Source: Legionella genomosp. 1
GTDB taxonomy: Bacteria; Pseudomonadota; Gammaproteobacteria; Legionellales; Legionellaceae
Direction: 5' to 3'
NCBI GenBank assembly: GCA_945865355.1
Contig: CAMBDN010000001.1
Location: 1 to 46,086, forward strand
Length of the DNA stretch: 46,086 bases
In this document: positions 26,301 to 36,078 of the stretch, piece after piece
Layout of the letters: the number at the start of each line of letters is the position of its first letter
How positions within the stretch are numbered: position 1 is the first letter of the stretch
Position numbers and translations under genes: made by a program
The notes under the pieces: generated by a model
Databases searched by the model: none
What the model was told of the DNA's origin: nothing
The model's input: the letters and a program-made list of their open reading frames with translations, nothing else

Positions 26301-29300
26301 ACAACCAGTAAGAAATTACCAAGCTGATTATGATGCATTCTGCCTCGCGCATCCTGAACTGAATGAGGTACTGAGGACCCATCAACAAAAAATAATCAAT
26401 CACTGGCTAGTATTTTTGCAAGTTTGGCAATGCGAAGGTGGAAAAGGAATCGAAGCATTTGTAGCGCTAGACGATGACGCATTAACGTTAGATATTTCCA
26501 CAGCCTGTGACATTCTCTTTAGCAAGCAATCCGAAGAATTGAGGGAATGGGTTAAACACACCGATCTTGACGAAAGAACGTTACGAGCTATTGCGCAAGT
26601 CTATTATCGCTATGGTGATGAGTCATTAGGATTACTCTTAACCAAATTCAAACAAATTGAATCCGCTTTAGGCGAAGGTTTTTTTAGAGCATTTAACAAG
26701 CCGATTCTCGGCCGTAGTGATAATTTTAACAGTTACCTGCATCCCGCTTTCTTCAAAGCAATGGATGACATGATAACCCATTTGAGCCCTGCGATGGCTG
26801 CCGCCAACAGCGACGCGTGGCTTGCATTTTATCATACACACCTTGCATGCGTTCCATATGAATCACCCGAAACCATGTGGACGGCGTTTGATTACTTCCT
26901 GAAAGAAATCACCGACATGGGGTTGCAGCTATCCGGTACGAAATTTGACAGCCTTGAACCACAGAACATGCTGGTAGGGTTAGACAGAATATTAGCAACC
27001 TTGCGTTGCCTGCCTGAGCAAGATGAGAAAACGAACTTTCTTAAACAGCTAGACCAGCATGATTTAACGCTAGGTGGTGTGCATTATGCTGTCCAATATG
27101 AGCGATTTAAGTATACCAATAATGATTTATTGTTATCCGATTTTGCGCATGGTACGCCGACATATGCACCAAACCTAGCTAAATTGTATTTATGGGAGCC
27201 ATCTGAGTCAACCTTAAATCTTAAGCGTACACTAGCATCGCATGCACAGTTTAACCGAAATGATTATCTATACCTAAGTACTGAGCTCGCTACTGGTGAT
27301 ATTGCATCTCGCCATCACTTGGTGTGGTTGTTATTTACGCAACTTGAAACAACCAACATGCCAGAAGCACTGGCCAAGATTCGTCGCTTACCCGAAACGT
27401 TGGTAGAGAATATTGCTCATCATCTACATCAAGCAGTGCATCGTTATGGTCATTCAACCTTGGCTGTGTCGGTCCATGCCGTAGAGATCTTCCAGAATGC
27501 ATTGCAAGATCATCGTTGCCAAGCATTGCTTAGCAGTTACCCACACGGCAATTTCTTGGAAGCATTAAGCATTTTAGCTGAGAGCGAACATGATGAAGCG
27601 TTGGAACGACTTCTCACTTTGTTTGAAACGCCACAACGCTTAAACCATGATTACCCTGAATTTCTGCACCAGGGCAGTTATAAACTGGCAACAATGTTTG
27701 GCGCGTTTGCACCGCAACAACTCGAGGATTTCATTAAAACGACTAGCCATTTAAAATTAGCCGTCCAAAATGAGTTAGATCGCTTAATTCAACATTTACT
27801 TTCAGTGAACTACCGTGCCAGCGACAAGAGAGCTTTGTATACTTCAGAAAATTGGACTGAATTATTAGCCTGTATAAAGGCGATGGATGATAGACCAAAC
27901 GAGCGCACTGCTATTCGTAAGGCCTACATTACCCAGCTTTGCGACAGAGGTATTGCCTTTAAATTTTCAAAGAACGGGACATTTCGCCATTTAACTGACG
28001 CTGATTATCCTCCAAGTTTAGATATGTTTGCTGATCATCAGCAACGATTATGGATCTTCTTAAAAAATCATATTGTGGTGCCCGCGCCGGGAGAACCGAT
28101 TGAAACGTTGCAACCATTGCTCGCTTTTTTCCAACGTCTACAGCTCAACCGTACCTACCTAAATGAGGTCGAACCACTTTTAGCAATCCTTGACAAAACA
28201 CCTATCGACCAAGTCTGGTCAGCTCGCTATTTTGCTCAAATGTTGGATGTTTTAAAACCAGATAATGACCAAGTGTCATTTCCCTTAGATATGTTGCAAG
28301 TCATGTTAATGGATGAAGGTTTAAAGGCAAAACCCATTGATAACGCAGAAACTGACTTCCACGTCGCCTTAGTGGCACCGCTCAAAGGAATTTTACGTAA
28401 TACAACCTTTGGTCGACCACAACAAGCCAAGTTTTGTGAACTGGCCTTAAAAGAATATCAATTCAGTAAAAGTAATGCGTTACTCAGTGAAATAACCGAT
28501 TTATTATCACCCGCTCACCGCAGCGCAAGCCGTGATGACTCATTAGATTTTTTAACGGCCAGTTCAACAATAGCTACTCTAACCCAACGTTTGGATAAAC
28601 TGCGTCAATTGTTAACTCATCCTACCGGTTCTGTAGAAGTCAGCGCGCAATGGGATCATACCGTAGCGCTGTGGTTAAAAGCCATTGCAGCCAGTTCCAA
28701 TGAAATCACATTACTTAACCGCGTCATGGCAAGCTTAGACGATGCTGAAGCGAATAAACGTGCACATATTCTACACATTATTGCCTGGAGCAGTTTGCAC
28801 CCTGGTTTGCGTGATAACGAAACGTATACGGATGAGTTGAATAGACAAGCACCTAAGCTCGTGACACGTTTGCTGACATTATCAGCGCAGGAATTAACCG
28901 CTCTCGCTGCTTGTTACCCTAAACAACCCTCCCCCGGCGCTGACAATCTCATTCGTATCTTAAAGCGTCCTAAAGGTCAGGACGTTACCACCGCGTTGAG
29001 TTCTTTTTTAAAAAACCCTCATCCCGATGTGCGAGCTGACTACCAGCACGTAGTAAAAACACGTCAAGCTGATTTGCAACGCATGCTGACAGAAACGCGC
29101 GTCACCAATGGCGAGGAAAGCGAGCCACTTAGCCCCCTCCAAGTAGGCCGATTAAGCCTTATTTTTACAGAATTAAAGCAACTCGAAACGGGACTTTTAT
29201 TTATCGAAGGGGCTAAAAAAGCAGTTGCTGAAATGAGCCAACAAGAATTAGCCGAAGCGTTTAAACGTCTATCAGCTGAATCATTAAAACGTCCAGATGA

Positions 29301-32300
29301 GGACTTATTACAAGCACAAATTTGGGCCCTGTTGTTTGAAGCATTGGGCAGAACCACCCGCAAATACCCACATATGGCCCAACAAGTTGCTCTGATTGCG
29401 AACGATATTGCTGTTGATGCCAAGACGCGCGTTTTACGTTTGTCCACCGGTGAAGGTAAAAGTCACTTTGTGGCCTTGCGTGCAGCAAGACACGCGGCTC
29501 TTGGCAAAGTTGTTGATGTGTGTACTGCCAAACGCTCCTTGGCTGAACGGGACTTAACGGACTATCAAGATTTATTTAAATACCTGGGCTTTACTGCTAG
29601 CTGCATTCAGCCTAAATCAAGCCGCGACAGTTATATCAATAGCGAAATACATTACTCGACCCTGGGTGATTTATCACTCTTTTTAGACGAACAGCGCTTT
29701 AATGGACGGCCGATTGATGTCGACCCCAAAAAACGGGTTGGCCTACTTGATGAACTCGACTTTATTTATTTTGATGAGGGTCGTAAAACCGAATACAACT
29801 ACGCCAGGCCAACAGGGCGCACACCAAAACAAATGATCTGGTTCTACCAGGCGCTCAATGAGTTCTATTTGCGCTTACCATCCACAGAATATGAAATTTC
29901 GCAAGAGATGGTCCGCGAGTTAGCTAAATTTTTGGGCGAAAAAGCCGGTGAGGATGAGTACAAAGCGTTATTTGTTAAACAGTTAACACGAGATGGGTTA
30001 CAATTGGTCAATTGGTTGCAATCAGCCCATGAAGCACATCTGCTTGAAAAGGGAGTAGGTTTCACCGTTCTTGAAGAAAATATCCAGGTGGGTGATGCCA
30101 TCTATTTGATAAAAGAAATCATTCCCTTATCCTCCGATAACCAACGAATGGCAGGCTCCACCTTTAGTGCTGGAGTGCAGCAGCTATTAGCCGTACGCTT
30201 AAATAGTGAAGCCAAAACACGTGGAGAAACACAAAATTTCCACGTACATGCTGAAAGCCACATTATCAGCTCGCAGGTTGCGGCTAGACATATGCGCACA
30301 CTTTGGGAGAATTGGGAGGGATTCACCGGCACTGTTTCTGCAGCACAAGCCCGAGCTTTGCACCGAGAACAGGGCACAAAGGTTTTGCAGGTATCAACGA
30401 ACCAACGGGATCTTCGCAACTGGCACGCCCCTACTTTTTATCCTGATGCTAAACAACGTTTGCATGCTCTTGTCGTGCAACTACGAAAATGTATGGAAAA
30501 AAATCAATCCATCTTGTTCTCTTGTAAAAATGATCAACATGTTCTAGCGCTGAAAGAGCAGCTAGAACCTTTGCTGACACCAGAAGAATTAGCTTCTCTT
30601 ATTTTCTATACCAATGAAGATAAGGAAAGCAGTAACGACATCCTCAATAAAAAACAGCGTATAGAAGACTGGCAGGGAGGGGAGAAAAAACATGCGGTTG
30701 GATTGGTCGCTTCTGGTTTTGGACGTGGAGATAATGTTGGTGTGGAGGCCGTTTTTCTTTTTGATGTCAGTGACATTAATGATCTACAGCAAAAGGGAGG
30801 GCGCACAGCACGCAACGGAGAGGATGGGGACGTATTTCAGTTTTACCTGAATGACGAATTGACCCAAGAGCAAGCAAGGTTGTTAAGCCTCATTAACGGT
30901 ACTCCTGGTATCGATATGGAGCCTTTGGTAGCAACGCTTGAATCAATCAATGGCATGTCTGAAAATGAGAATTGTTTCAATCGAGTCATGATGCTGCGCG
31001 AATATGTATTCACCATGCAAAACTCAGCCAATCAAGGCTATCGAGCTACAATTGCACAATTTTCTGGATTTGGGATGCAGTTGATTGGAGCATTAGTTGA
31101 TCCAACGCAGCGTTATGATTTCACGAGCAGCTTAACGTTGGCTATGCATCGCTTAGATAAACAATGGTTAACAATTTCAAGCCAACCCGGTCTCACCCCA
31201 ACAGCGAAAGTGCGGGCTATTGAAGCGGTAACACTAGAGTGCGCCCAGGATCTATTGCAAACGTATAAAGAGCTGTTAAAGGATCGAGAGCAAGAAGGTG
31301 CTGAGTTCCAGTTGGAGGCATACCCAGACATTATCATAACCTTAGCTAAAACACCCGTTACATCAACAACGCCACAATGTAGCGATTTAGCTATCTTAGG
31401 CTCAGTTCTGGCTAGCCTACCGATGGTACCTGGCGATCGCGAATTACTAACTGGAGTTCCAGCACAATTTACCATTTTAGCGCGGGATCTAAGGGTGTTG
31501 CATGAATTTACCCGCGAATCCACACAAATGAAGACGCTCAATGAGTTCATCAACCAATTAACCATCCGTGTCTCGCAAATAGAACAACCATCAGCAGCGT
31601 ACCAAGCAGCAAGAGAATCTGCTCTAGAGACGCCTGATGAGGCTAAGTTGTTCGAGGGAGTTTCATCACACAATAAAGCACTTTTTGTGTTCCAAATGGG
31701 TAAATTAACCACGGATTTACAAGATAAAATCACCGACTGGCAAAAACAGACTGGTTTCGTTAGTGCAAAAGACCGAGTGGAGCTATTACTACCATTGATT
31801 AGCTACCTCGGGACTTTTTCGCAGCAGGAACAACAACTTTGGGGTGAGGAATACCTTCATCACCTTGAGTTCATGTCGCTTTCTCTCCCTGGCCCATTAC
31901 TGACTGAACGTCTATCTGGACGTCCAATGTCCTTCACTGACAATGAATCCCTTTGGGGGCTGGCCAATAGTTCGGTACCTGGTCAAGAGGCAGCAACCTT
32001 TAAATTGTTGCAAAAAGCAATGAACGGTCATTCACCCACGCACCGATTGCGCATGCAAACTCGCTGCGAAGGCTTAATCAACCAGTTACCTCCCAGCGAA
32101 AAAGGGCCATTCCTCATTGCATTTAACAAGGTGATGGTACAGTTTCACGAAAGAAAAGATTGGGGCACCTTTGTTAAATTGGTAGATAAAACAGCCAAAT
32201 GGTGGAATTTGAACGAAGGAACTCACCGCACTGAATTACAAACCCTGTGGCTACATATGGCCGAAAATAGCAACTTGACGGCTATCAGTGAGTTGCTTGA

Positions 32301-34443
32301 GGTTGGACTGAGTGGGGCTGGAAAATCATGGTTCCAATCCATGCTCATCGCATTCAAACATATATCACCCGCACTCCTTTGTCAGCTGCAAAAAAAGCAT
32401 TGGCAAATGCTTCCGCAGTTCAATATGGCCGATCGATTAAATCCCCACTTTACCGCGGAAGGAACTCAACAAAGTCTAAAAAGTCTTGAACAATGGCTAA
32501 GCCACTGGAACAAGAAAGGTGATGTAACAACGCTTATCAATTCAATTTTGCCAACCTATCGTAGCTTTCTTCAAACACTGACTGAAAAAGAGCCCCCGGC
32601 CTTTAATACCGGCGCCAGTTGGTATCTAGCGTTTGCAAAGTCAGCACCAACAGCAAGAGCCCAACTGGATTTGCTCGTTGCTCAGCCAGAACGTCGTATT
32701 ATCCTAAGCCAGCTGATGCGCGAATTTACCGACCAGCGATTTAACGATCTAGAATCATCCGCGTTGTTGCGAACAGCTTTGGATAACAAAATAGATGACG
32801 TTATCTTCTCTGAGTGTTGCCAAGCACTTTCTATCTTAAACGAGATCCTAGCAACAACGGCCCTGTTTACTGTGGAAGAAAAGGCGGTCTACCATCACCG
32901 CTTGCTGCAATTACCATCTGACAAGTTATTAGCGCTGCTTCCTGTCTTACTGAAACATCAAACACAACTCAAAGCAAACCCCAGTGTTCTAGTCACTCTA
33001 TTGAGTTACGGTGAAGACGTCGACCTGAGCGCAATACGCGTTGCTCACCTAGCCACAGTATTGATCCAGGCCGCAGGATCGACAACGCAAACTCCACAGG
33101 CATTGGATCATTTAATCCTCGGGGTTAATCGTTTTAAACAAGATGAAATGAACGATGCAACCGTGGAGCAGTTACTATTGTTGATGCAAGGTCAAGGCGC
33201 CTTGGCGACTGATCAAATACTTTTTGATAATGTTGCTCACTATTTGCATACCCACGTTCATCCAGGAAGACACCTGAAGGTAAAACAAGTCATTGATTGG
33301 TTTTACCGGGCAGCCAAGTCATCTCGCGGCGACGTAGAGTCTATGCAAAGAGACGCTAAATTGGCAGAGTTGTTTGATTTCGAAAAAGACTCTGAATCAT
33401 TGCGAAATCAACGTGTTATTTGGATGCACTTGCTCAATCACAGCGCCTTTGTAACCGGTAAAGATTACCGTGCGGATTTGGATACAAATGCTTTTCAATG
33501 GAACAACAAAGACAATCAATCCATGTTACAATATGGATTTAATTTATACATTTCCGAAACTAAAAAGTGCTTGGCTCATCGGCCAAAGACTAACGTGTTA
33601 TTAGATCGTGATTTGAGCGTAACCCAACAAAGTGGCTTGCTTAGACTAGCTGATGAGTTAGCAATTATTGGTGCGCCGCAACTTAATTGGTCATCGCCTG
33701 AGCACCAAACGAACATCCGTTCAATGAAGGATGGTTTAGATCAATTGGTAGGAAACTATCAATCCAGTTGGTTTAAATCATCATCACGTAAAAACCAATT
33801 TGCAGAATTGCAACAACAGGTGATGAGACATCTAGAAAACGGGTCAGGAAGAACACAGAGCCGTTATGAAGAGGTCATTCATGTGATTCGCAAAGCCAGA
33901 ATGGATGCGATGAGACAAGATATCATCGATAATCAAAATCGATATTTCATGCTCAATAAGAGCGGTCATAGCCGTTTCTTCAGCACCTTAAATCAAATGG
34001 AAGATTTAGTGGTACGCTCATGGGTGCAAGACACAAGTGTTGTTCAATCCTTCCAAAACTACAAAGCCCTCTGCAATAAAGAGATGATTGAATTGTCGCA
34101 GCAATTACATCAGGCTTTGAATGTATATCATGAGAGAAACCATTTACGCACACAAACCATTGGACAACGGATTTCCCATTGGTTTACACACGATGATAGA
34201 GCCGTTATTACAAACGTGCTGGGTAAGCTGCTTTCATTTAATAATAAGCATATTAGCAGAGATGAACCTTTAACCGATGAATCACTAAGCACGTTAAGTA
34301 AAGCATTGCAGAAGTATTTGCCTCATCTACCAGGCCATGTGCAAACGCTTGCTAAAGAGGTACTTATGCGTAGCGAGGCTCTTGTTACCCACCTTAGGGA
34401 GACAAACGACCATCCAACCCGGGAAATTTTAGCGTCACATTAG
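23305..34443 (+). CDS. Giant 3712-residue protein with a SecA-type DEAD ATPase core
   Basis: One uninterrupted frame of 11.1 kb. The start has AGGG eight bases upstream; no signal peptide is seen. Residues about 454-530 resemble the end of a leucine-rich-repeat array (FVTELHINEDNPSLVELK, then ARNRWL). An acidic stretch (about 750-775) leads to a glutamine-rich coiled coil (798-827, LQLQQQQEIQQNRQ). Residues about 2000-2530 carry SecA-like motor motifs: Walker A STGEGKS (2047-2053), DELD (2149-2152), GFTGT (2339-2343), GFGRGDN (2471-2477) and GGRTARNG (2498-2505). The remainder looks mostly alpha-helical. Length and architecture exclude housekeeping SecA (about 900 residues); no C-terminal zinc motif is seen. 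The role is unknown; a Dot/Icm effector or a stand-alone ATP-driven machine are both inferences. Confidence 0.85.
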   Translation: MYANQYPALNRTFPSDNFEVIAETIETYFSGLFDLQLIENEIKANHLSGSYINFFGRIISQLKPAPDSDLYTCEQVCSKIYSILQTDQGVRESFLNRLIFVPPHNHTVSTQLSFQEKLATGKLKVAEAITYLDMLRITFFLEQLHRRRHAHRNEPHSVEVIHLASASPSMLAELKATKQALMINLNLNPKATPKWAVIDLRDSMTPQIYCETPLLASERNELERKLGSTLTDVSPGKADSLVSTGYSAIAWLDQHITKGWNFDTDADFNVLFGDFALTVFRADAGGVHFSCVDDEYNRYFTEELKYINDSRYGPTQDPATGSKQWGSFSLFRMVGFATLDDIEGTPIPYNDLAAVVHAVGSKKLSTQQFEEYSNRGFRSKIPRFAHTLAQFDHPRILQEEADRITLTVPDTINYYMLKNEHTTTCMETNTDNGLFRFIKRDPRSFYVEASEEDMATAMVLTLFRARAKRPVLSVNLPQRFNLNADEQRQIVKLMQDNAFVTELHINEDNPSLVELKAELTPILARNRWLAANSYLPPLVDNYWHRAAKYWLIYLNEHTELLDAKEEHLLFKRCVEEMGVKGLRAALSHLSDPDLRERILSVYGKNRPAFYLACPPKDVGACLGLLIDHLSAEHTFPYAELGVAFQPGNDTQYLRLLSYANTRQAFEKVQLTDCLRHKHEFEIFLPTLIKEALRQRWTGLVVIPELENEKTLGEDNRALRSLYRQLNNVILHNCHLKLGEEMAARIKDVSQFDHHEPHPGPDEEEKKDDDHNAAKGIPEVNFAENTGPWPLHRGGAVHLQLQQQQEIQQNRQIQQERQKMQMQTLEEVITSDLVTYDTIDALLGNYFQTFSSENECHPVRYSPLWNKEHESLLQGFFHTWVNANPQVFAPQVIRSMTQEAAKMLLRHHVRVTSGLNLANLPRGFYTQNAKDGGLILCYNPEIGFACGFNTPLTLLMQVSHPKASAWEGDFRIFNVEKYLETPPQFNEASDFQSLVLFEKLQPVRNYQADYDAFCLAHPELNEVLRTHQQKIINHWLVFLQVWQCEGGKGIEAFVALDDDALTLDISTACDILFSKQSEELREWVKHTDLDERTLRAIAQVYYRYGDESLGLLLTKFKQIESALGEGFFRAFNKPILGRSDNFNSYLHPAFFKAMDDMITHLSPAMAAANSDAWLAFYHTHLACVPYESPETMWTAFDYFLKEITDMGLQLSGTKFDSLEPQNMLVGLDRILATLRCLPEQDEKTNFLKQLDQHDLTLGGVHYAVQYERFKYTNNDLLLSDFAHGTPTYAPNLAKLYLWEPSESTLNLKRTLASHAQFNRNDYLYLSTELATGDIASRHHLVWLLFTQLETTNMPEALAKIRRLPETLVENIAHHLHQAVHRYGHSTLAVSVHAVEIFQNALQDHRCQALLSSYPHGNFLEALSILAESEHDEALERLLTLFETPQRLNHDYPEFLHQGSYKLATMFGAFAPQQLEDFIKTTSHLKLAVQNELDRLIQHLLSVNYRASDKRALYTSENWTELLACIKAMDDRPNERTAIRKAYITQLCDRGIAFKFSKNGTFRHLTDADYPPSLDMFADHQQRLWIFLKNHIVVPAPGEPIETLQPLLAFFQRLQLNRTYLNEVEPLLAILDKTPIDQVWSARYFAQMLDVLKPDNDQVSFPLDMLQVMLMDEGLKAKPIDNAETDFHVALVAPLKGILRNTTFGRPQQAKFCELALKEYQFSKSNALLSEITDLLSPAHRSASRDDSLDFLTASSTIATLTQRLDKLRQLLTHPTGSVEVSAQWDHTVALWLKAIAASSNEITLLNRVMASLDDAEANKRAHILHIIAWSSLHPGLRDNETYTDELNRQAPKLVTRLLTLSAQELTALAACYPKQPSPGADNLIRILKRPKGQDVTTALSSFLKNPHPDVRADYQHVVKTRQADLQRMLTETRVTNGEESEPLSPLQVGRLSLIFTELKQLETGLLFIEGAKKAVAEMSQQELAEAFKRLSAESLKRPDEDLLQAQIWALLFEALGRTTRKYPHMAQQVALIANDIAVDAKTRVLRLSTGEGKSHFVALRAARHAALGKVVDVCTAKRSLAERDLTDYQDLFKYLGFTASCIQPKSSRDSYINSEIHYSTLGDLSLFLDEQRFNGRPIDVDPKKRVGLLDELDFIYFDEGRKTEYNYARPTGRTPKQMIWFYQALNEFYLRLPSTEYEISQEMVRELAKFLGEKAGEDEYKALFVKQLTRDGLQLVNWLQSAHEAHLLEKGVGFTVLEENIQVGDAIYLIKEIIPLSSDNQRMAGSTFSAGVQQLLAVRLNSEAKTRGETQNFHVHAESHIISSQVAARHMRTLWENWEGFTGTVSAAQARALHREQGTKVLQVSTNQRDLRNWHAPTFYPDAKQRLHALVVQLRKCMEKNQSILFSCKNDQHVLALKEQLEPLLTPEELASLIFYTNEDKESSNDILNKKQRIEDWQGGEKKHAVGLVASGFGRGDNVGVEAVFLFDVSDINDLQQKGGRTARNGEDGDVFQFYLNDELTQEQARLLSLINGTPGIDMEPLVATLESINGMSENENCFNRVMMLREYVFTMQNSANQGYRATIAQFSGFGMQLIGALVDPTQRYDFTSSLTLAMHRLDKQWLTISSQPGLTPTAKVRAIEAVTLECAQDLLQTYKELLKDREQEGAEFQLEAYPDIIITLAKTPVTSTTPQCSDLAILGSVLASLPMVPGDRELLTGVPAQFTILARDLRVLHEFTRESTQMKTLNEFINQLTIRVSQIEQPSAAYQAARESALETPDEAKLFEGVSSHNKALFVFQMGKLTTDLQDKITDWQKQTGFVSAKDRVELLLPLISYLGTFSQQEQQLWGEEYLHHLEFMSLSLPGPLLTERLSGRPMSFTDNESLWGLANSSVPGQEAATFKLLQKAMNGHSPTHRLRMQTRCEGLINQLPPSEKGPFLIAFNKVMVQFHERKDWGTFVKLVDKTAKWWNLNEGTHRTELQTLWLHMAENSNLTAISELLEVGLSGAGKSWFQSMLIAFKHISPALLCQLQKKHWQMLPQFNMADRLNPHFTAEGTQQSLKSLEQWLSHWNKKGDVTTLINSILPTYRSFLQTLTEKEPPAFNTGASWYLAFAKSAPTARAQLDLLVAQPERRIILSQLMREFTDQRFNDLESSALLRTALDNKIDDVIFSECCQALSILNEILATTALFTVEEKAVYHHRLLQLPSDKLLALLPVLLKHQTQLKANPSVLVTLLSYGEDVDLSAIRVAHLATVLIQAAGSTTQTPQALDHLILGVNRFKQDEMNDATVEQLLLLMQGQGALATDQILFDNVAHYLHTHVHPGRHLKVKQVIDWFYRAAKSSRGDVESMQRDAKLAELFDFEKDSESLRNQRVIWMHLLNHSAFVTGKDYRADLDTNAFQWNNKDNQSMLQYGFNLYISETKKCLAHRPKTNVLLDRDLSVTQQSGLLRLADELAIIGAPQLNWSSPEHQTNIRSMKDGLDQLVGNYQSSWFKSSSRKNQFAELQQQVMRHLENGSGRTQSRYEEVIHVIRKARMDAMRQDIIDNQNRYFMLNKSGHSRFFSTLNQMEDLVVRSWVQDTSVVQSFQNYKALCNKEMIELSQQLHQALNVYHERNHLRTQTIGQRISHWFTHDDRAVITNVLGKLLSFNNKHISRDEPLTDESLSTLSKALQKYLPHLPGHVQTLAKEVLMRSEALVTHLRETNDHPTREILASH

Positions 34444-34497
34444 GACGACGAACAACACGATTGCTAGCCTAACAAACCCTAGCTCGTATGCAGCAAA

Positions 34498-34526
34498 ATG
34501 CGGGATCTCTGTGGGAGATCCTGCAT
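34498..34526 (-). terminator. Strong hairpin between convergent genes
   Basis: Bases 34498-34509 and 34515-34526 form a 12-base-pair stem with one G-T wobble and a five-base loop. On the minus strand the stem is followed by a short T run, fitting a terminator for the SDR gene ending at 34531. The hairpin also lies 54 bases past the stop of the giant gene and may serve both directions. Confidence 0.75.
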
Positions 34527-34530
34527 ACAG

Positions 34531-35313
34531 CTACTTCTCTGTTACCTCCCGATACACCATAGTAGCAGCGGCTTGTGCTGTTGGCATAATGATCACCTCA
34601 CTAATATTGACGTGTGGTGGACGAGTTGCGCAATACATCACGGTGTCAGCAATATCCTCGGGTTTTAGCGGTTCCATTCCTTCATAAACTGCCGCAGCGC
34701 GTTGGGTATCACCTTTAAATCGAACCGCACTAAAATTGGTTTCCACAGCTCCCGGATCAACCGTGCTCACCCTAATTTTTGTGCCAAATAAATCCATACG
34801 TAATCCATTTGACAAAGCATTCACCGCTTGTTTGGTTGCACTGTATACCGCACCCCTTGGATAAACTTGGTGTCCTGCAATCGAACCAATATTAATAATA
34901 TGGCCGCTGTTCCTAGCAACCATTTGTGGCAAAACTTCTCTGGTCACATACAGTAATCCCTTGATATTCGTATCAATCATGTCCTCCCAGTCTTGAATAT
35001 TTCCTTCATGAATCAAATCAAGCCCAGCAGCCAAACCAGCATTATTAATTAAAATGTCGATGTTCTTCCATTTTACTGGGAGCTGCTTTATTGTTTCGCT
35101 GACATGGACACGCTGGCGGACATCTAAAGCAAACGTATGTACATCAACGCTATACTCATGCTGTAATTGCATTGCCAGCTGATTAAGAAGATCAAGTCGC
35201 CGAGCACACAATAATAGATTGACACCTTCCTCTGCAAACTGCCTGGCACAAGCCATACCGATCCCGCTTGATGCGCCCGTTATAAACACGACCTTATCTT
35301 TTATCTTAGCCAT
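34531..35313 (-). CDS. Short-chain dehydrogenase/reductase (YdfG-like)
   Basis: A 260-residue Rossmann-fold enzyme: the cofactor motif TGASSGIGMACARQF, the arginine in CARRLDLL suggesting NADP preference, NNAGLAAG, the active-site serine in INIGSIAGHQ and the catalytic YSATKQAVNAL. It resembles the YdfG group that reduces 3-hydroxy acids and related carbonyls; the actual substrate is unknown. The start has GGAG upstream. It lies eight bases downstream of ahpD, so it probably belongs to the same operon. Confidence 0.9.
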   Translation of the reverse strand: MAKIKDKVVFITGASSGIGMACARQFAEEGVNLLLCARRLDLLNQLAMQLQHEYSVDVHTFALDVRQRVHVSETIKQLPVKWKNIDILINNAGLAAGLDLIHEGNIQDWEDMIDTNIKGLLYVTREVLPQMVARNSGHIINIGSIAGHQVYPRGAVYSATKQAVNALSNGLRMDLFGTKIRVSTVDPGAVETNFSAVRFKGDTQRAAAVYEGMEPLKPEDIADTVMYCATRPPHVNISEVIIMPTAQAAATMVYREVTEK

Positions 35314-35321
35314 AAAAACTC

Positions 35322-35855
35322 CTACTGATTACTATCAAACAACGCTTGTGCCACCGCATTTAACGTTGCAGCAAGACGAATCGTTGTTTGCATGGTAGCT
35401 GTGCTTATCCCATGTTGCAATAATTGTTGCACGTGCGAACTAATACATAAACCGCAACCATTGATAGCAGAAACAGCCAAGGCAAACAATTCAAAATCCA
35501 TTTGATCCACGCCATGAGACCGCAACCCATTCATCCGTAAATTTGCAGGCATGGAAGTGAATTCTGCATCCTCCGCTAAATGAACAAAGCGATAATAGAC
35601 ATTATTCATTGCCATGATGGTTGCTGCTGTTTTTGCTGCAAAATCAAGTTCGGTGAACAGTGACGAACTCACTTCATGTTTAATTGCGGCAAGCAGATCG
35701 GCTTGACGTAGGCTGTATGCCACAGCTAAAGCCGTACCATAAAACTGGGACTCCGTTAAACCCGATTGTGAGACATTGCCAAATAAATTACTCAAGTTAA
35801 GACGTATATCCTTCGCATAATCAGGTAATTTTTCTTTTAATAGTTCTATATTCAT
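35322..35855 (-). CDS. ahpD: Alkyl hydroperoxidase AhpD
   Basis: A 177-residue protein, the same length as Mycobacterium AhpD. The catalytic set is present with the right spacing: Glu122, Cys134, Cys137 and His141 (INGCGLCISSHVQQLL). AhpD reduces AhpC, taking electrons from a dihydrolipoamide-dependent chain, and has weak peroxidase activity of its own. The ATG has GAGGGAA upstream. Upstream lies ahpC on the same strand, separated by a repeat element, and an SDR gene follows closely. Confidence 0.93.
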   Translation of the reverse strand: MNIELLKEKLPDYAKDIRLNLSNLFGNVSQSGLTESQFYGTALAVAYSLRQADLLAAIKHEVSSSLFTELDFAAKTAATIMAMNNVYYRFVHLAEDAEFTSMPANLRMNGLRSHGVDQMDFELFALAVSAINGCGLCISSHVQQLLQHGISTATMQTTIRLAATLNAVAQALFDSNQ

Positions 35856-35877
35856 GATATTCCCTCATTATTAAAAT

Positions 35878-36054
35878 CTCTCCCTTTGAAAACGGAGAGT
35901 TAGGTTAAATTCTTTTATAACAAATCCCCCTTAGTCCCTCTTTTTCAAAAGGGGAGACTTATGGAGTAAGACTGCCATTGGTACCAACTTGACCCTCCCT
36001 CCCTTTGACAAAGGGAGGGAAGAACGGTGGTATTTGTTAAATGCATTTATAAAA
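35878..36054. repeat. MITE-like inverted-repeat region between ahpC and ahpD
   Basis: The 223-base gap holds three hairpins: CTCTCC/GGAGAG (35878-35899), CCCTCTTTTTC/AAAAGGGG (about 35936-35955) and CCCTCCCTTTG/CAAAGGGAGGG (about 35997-36019). The last two lie within outer inverted arms, TTTTATAACAAAT at 35913-35925 and ATTTGTTA plus TTTATAAAA at 36032-36054. This CCCTTTG/CAAAGGG type is frequent in gammaproteobacterial intergenic DNA. The arrangement suggests a small non-coding mobile element or nested copies. It may reduce read-through into ahpD. Confidence 0.6.
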
Positions 36055-36078
36055 GCCCTCCTTAAACGCCTTCCATTC

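Noticed and set aside
30206..30547. Other-frame and antisense open frames inside the giant gene, some over 100 codons
   Set aside because: They have no ribosome sites or recognisable domains and lie wholly inside a frame with conserved motor motifs.
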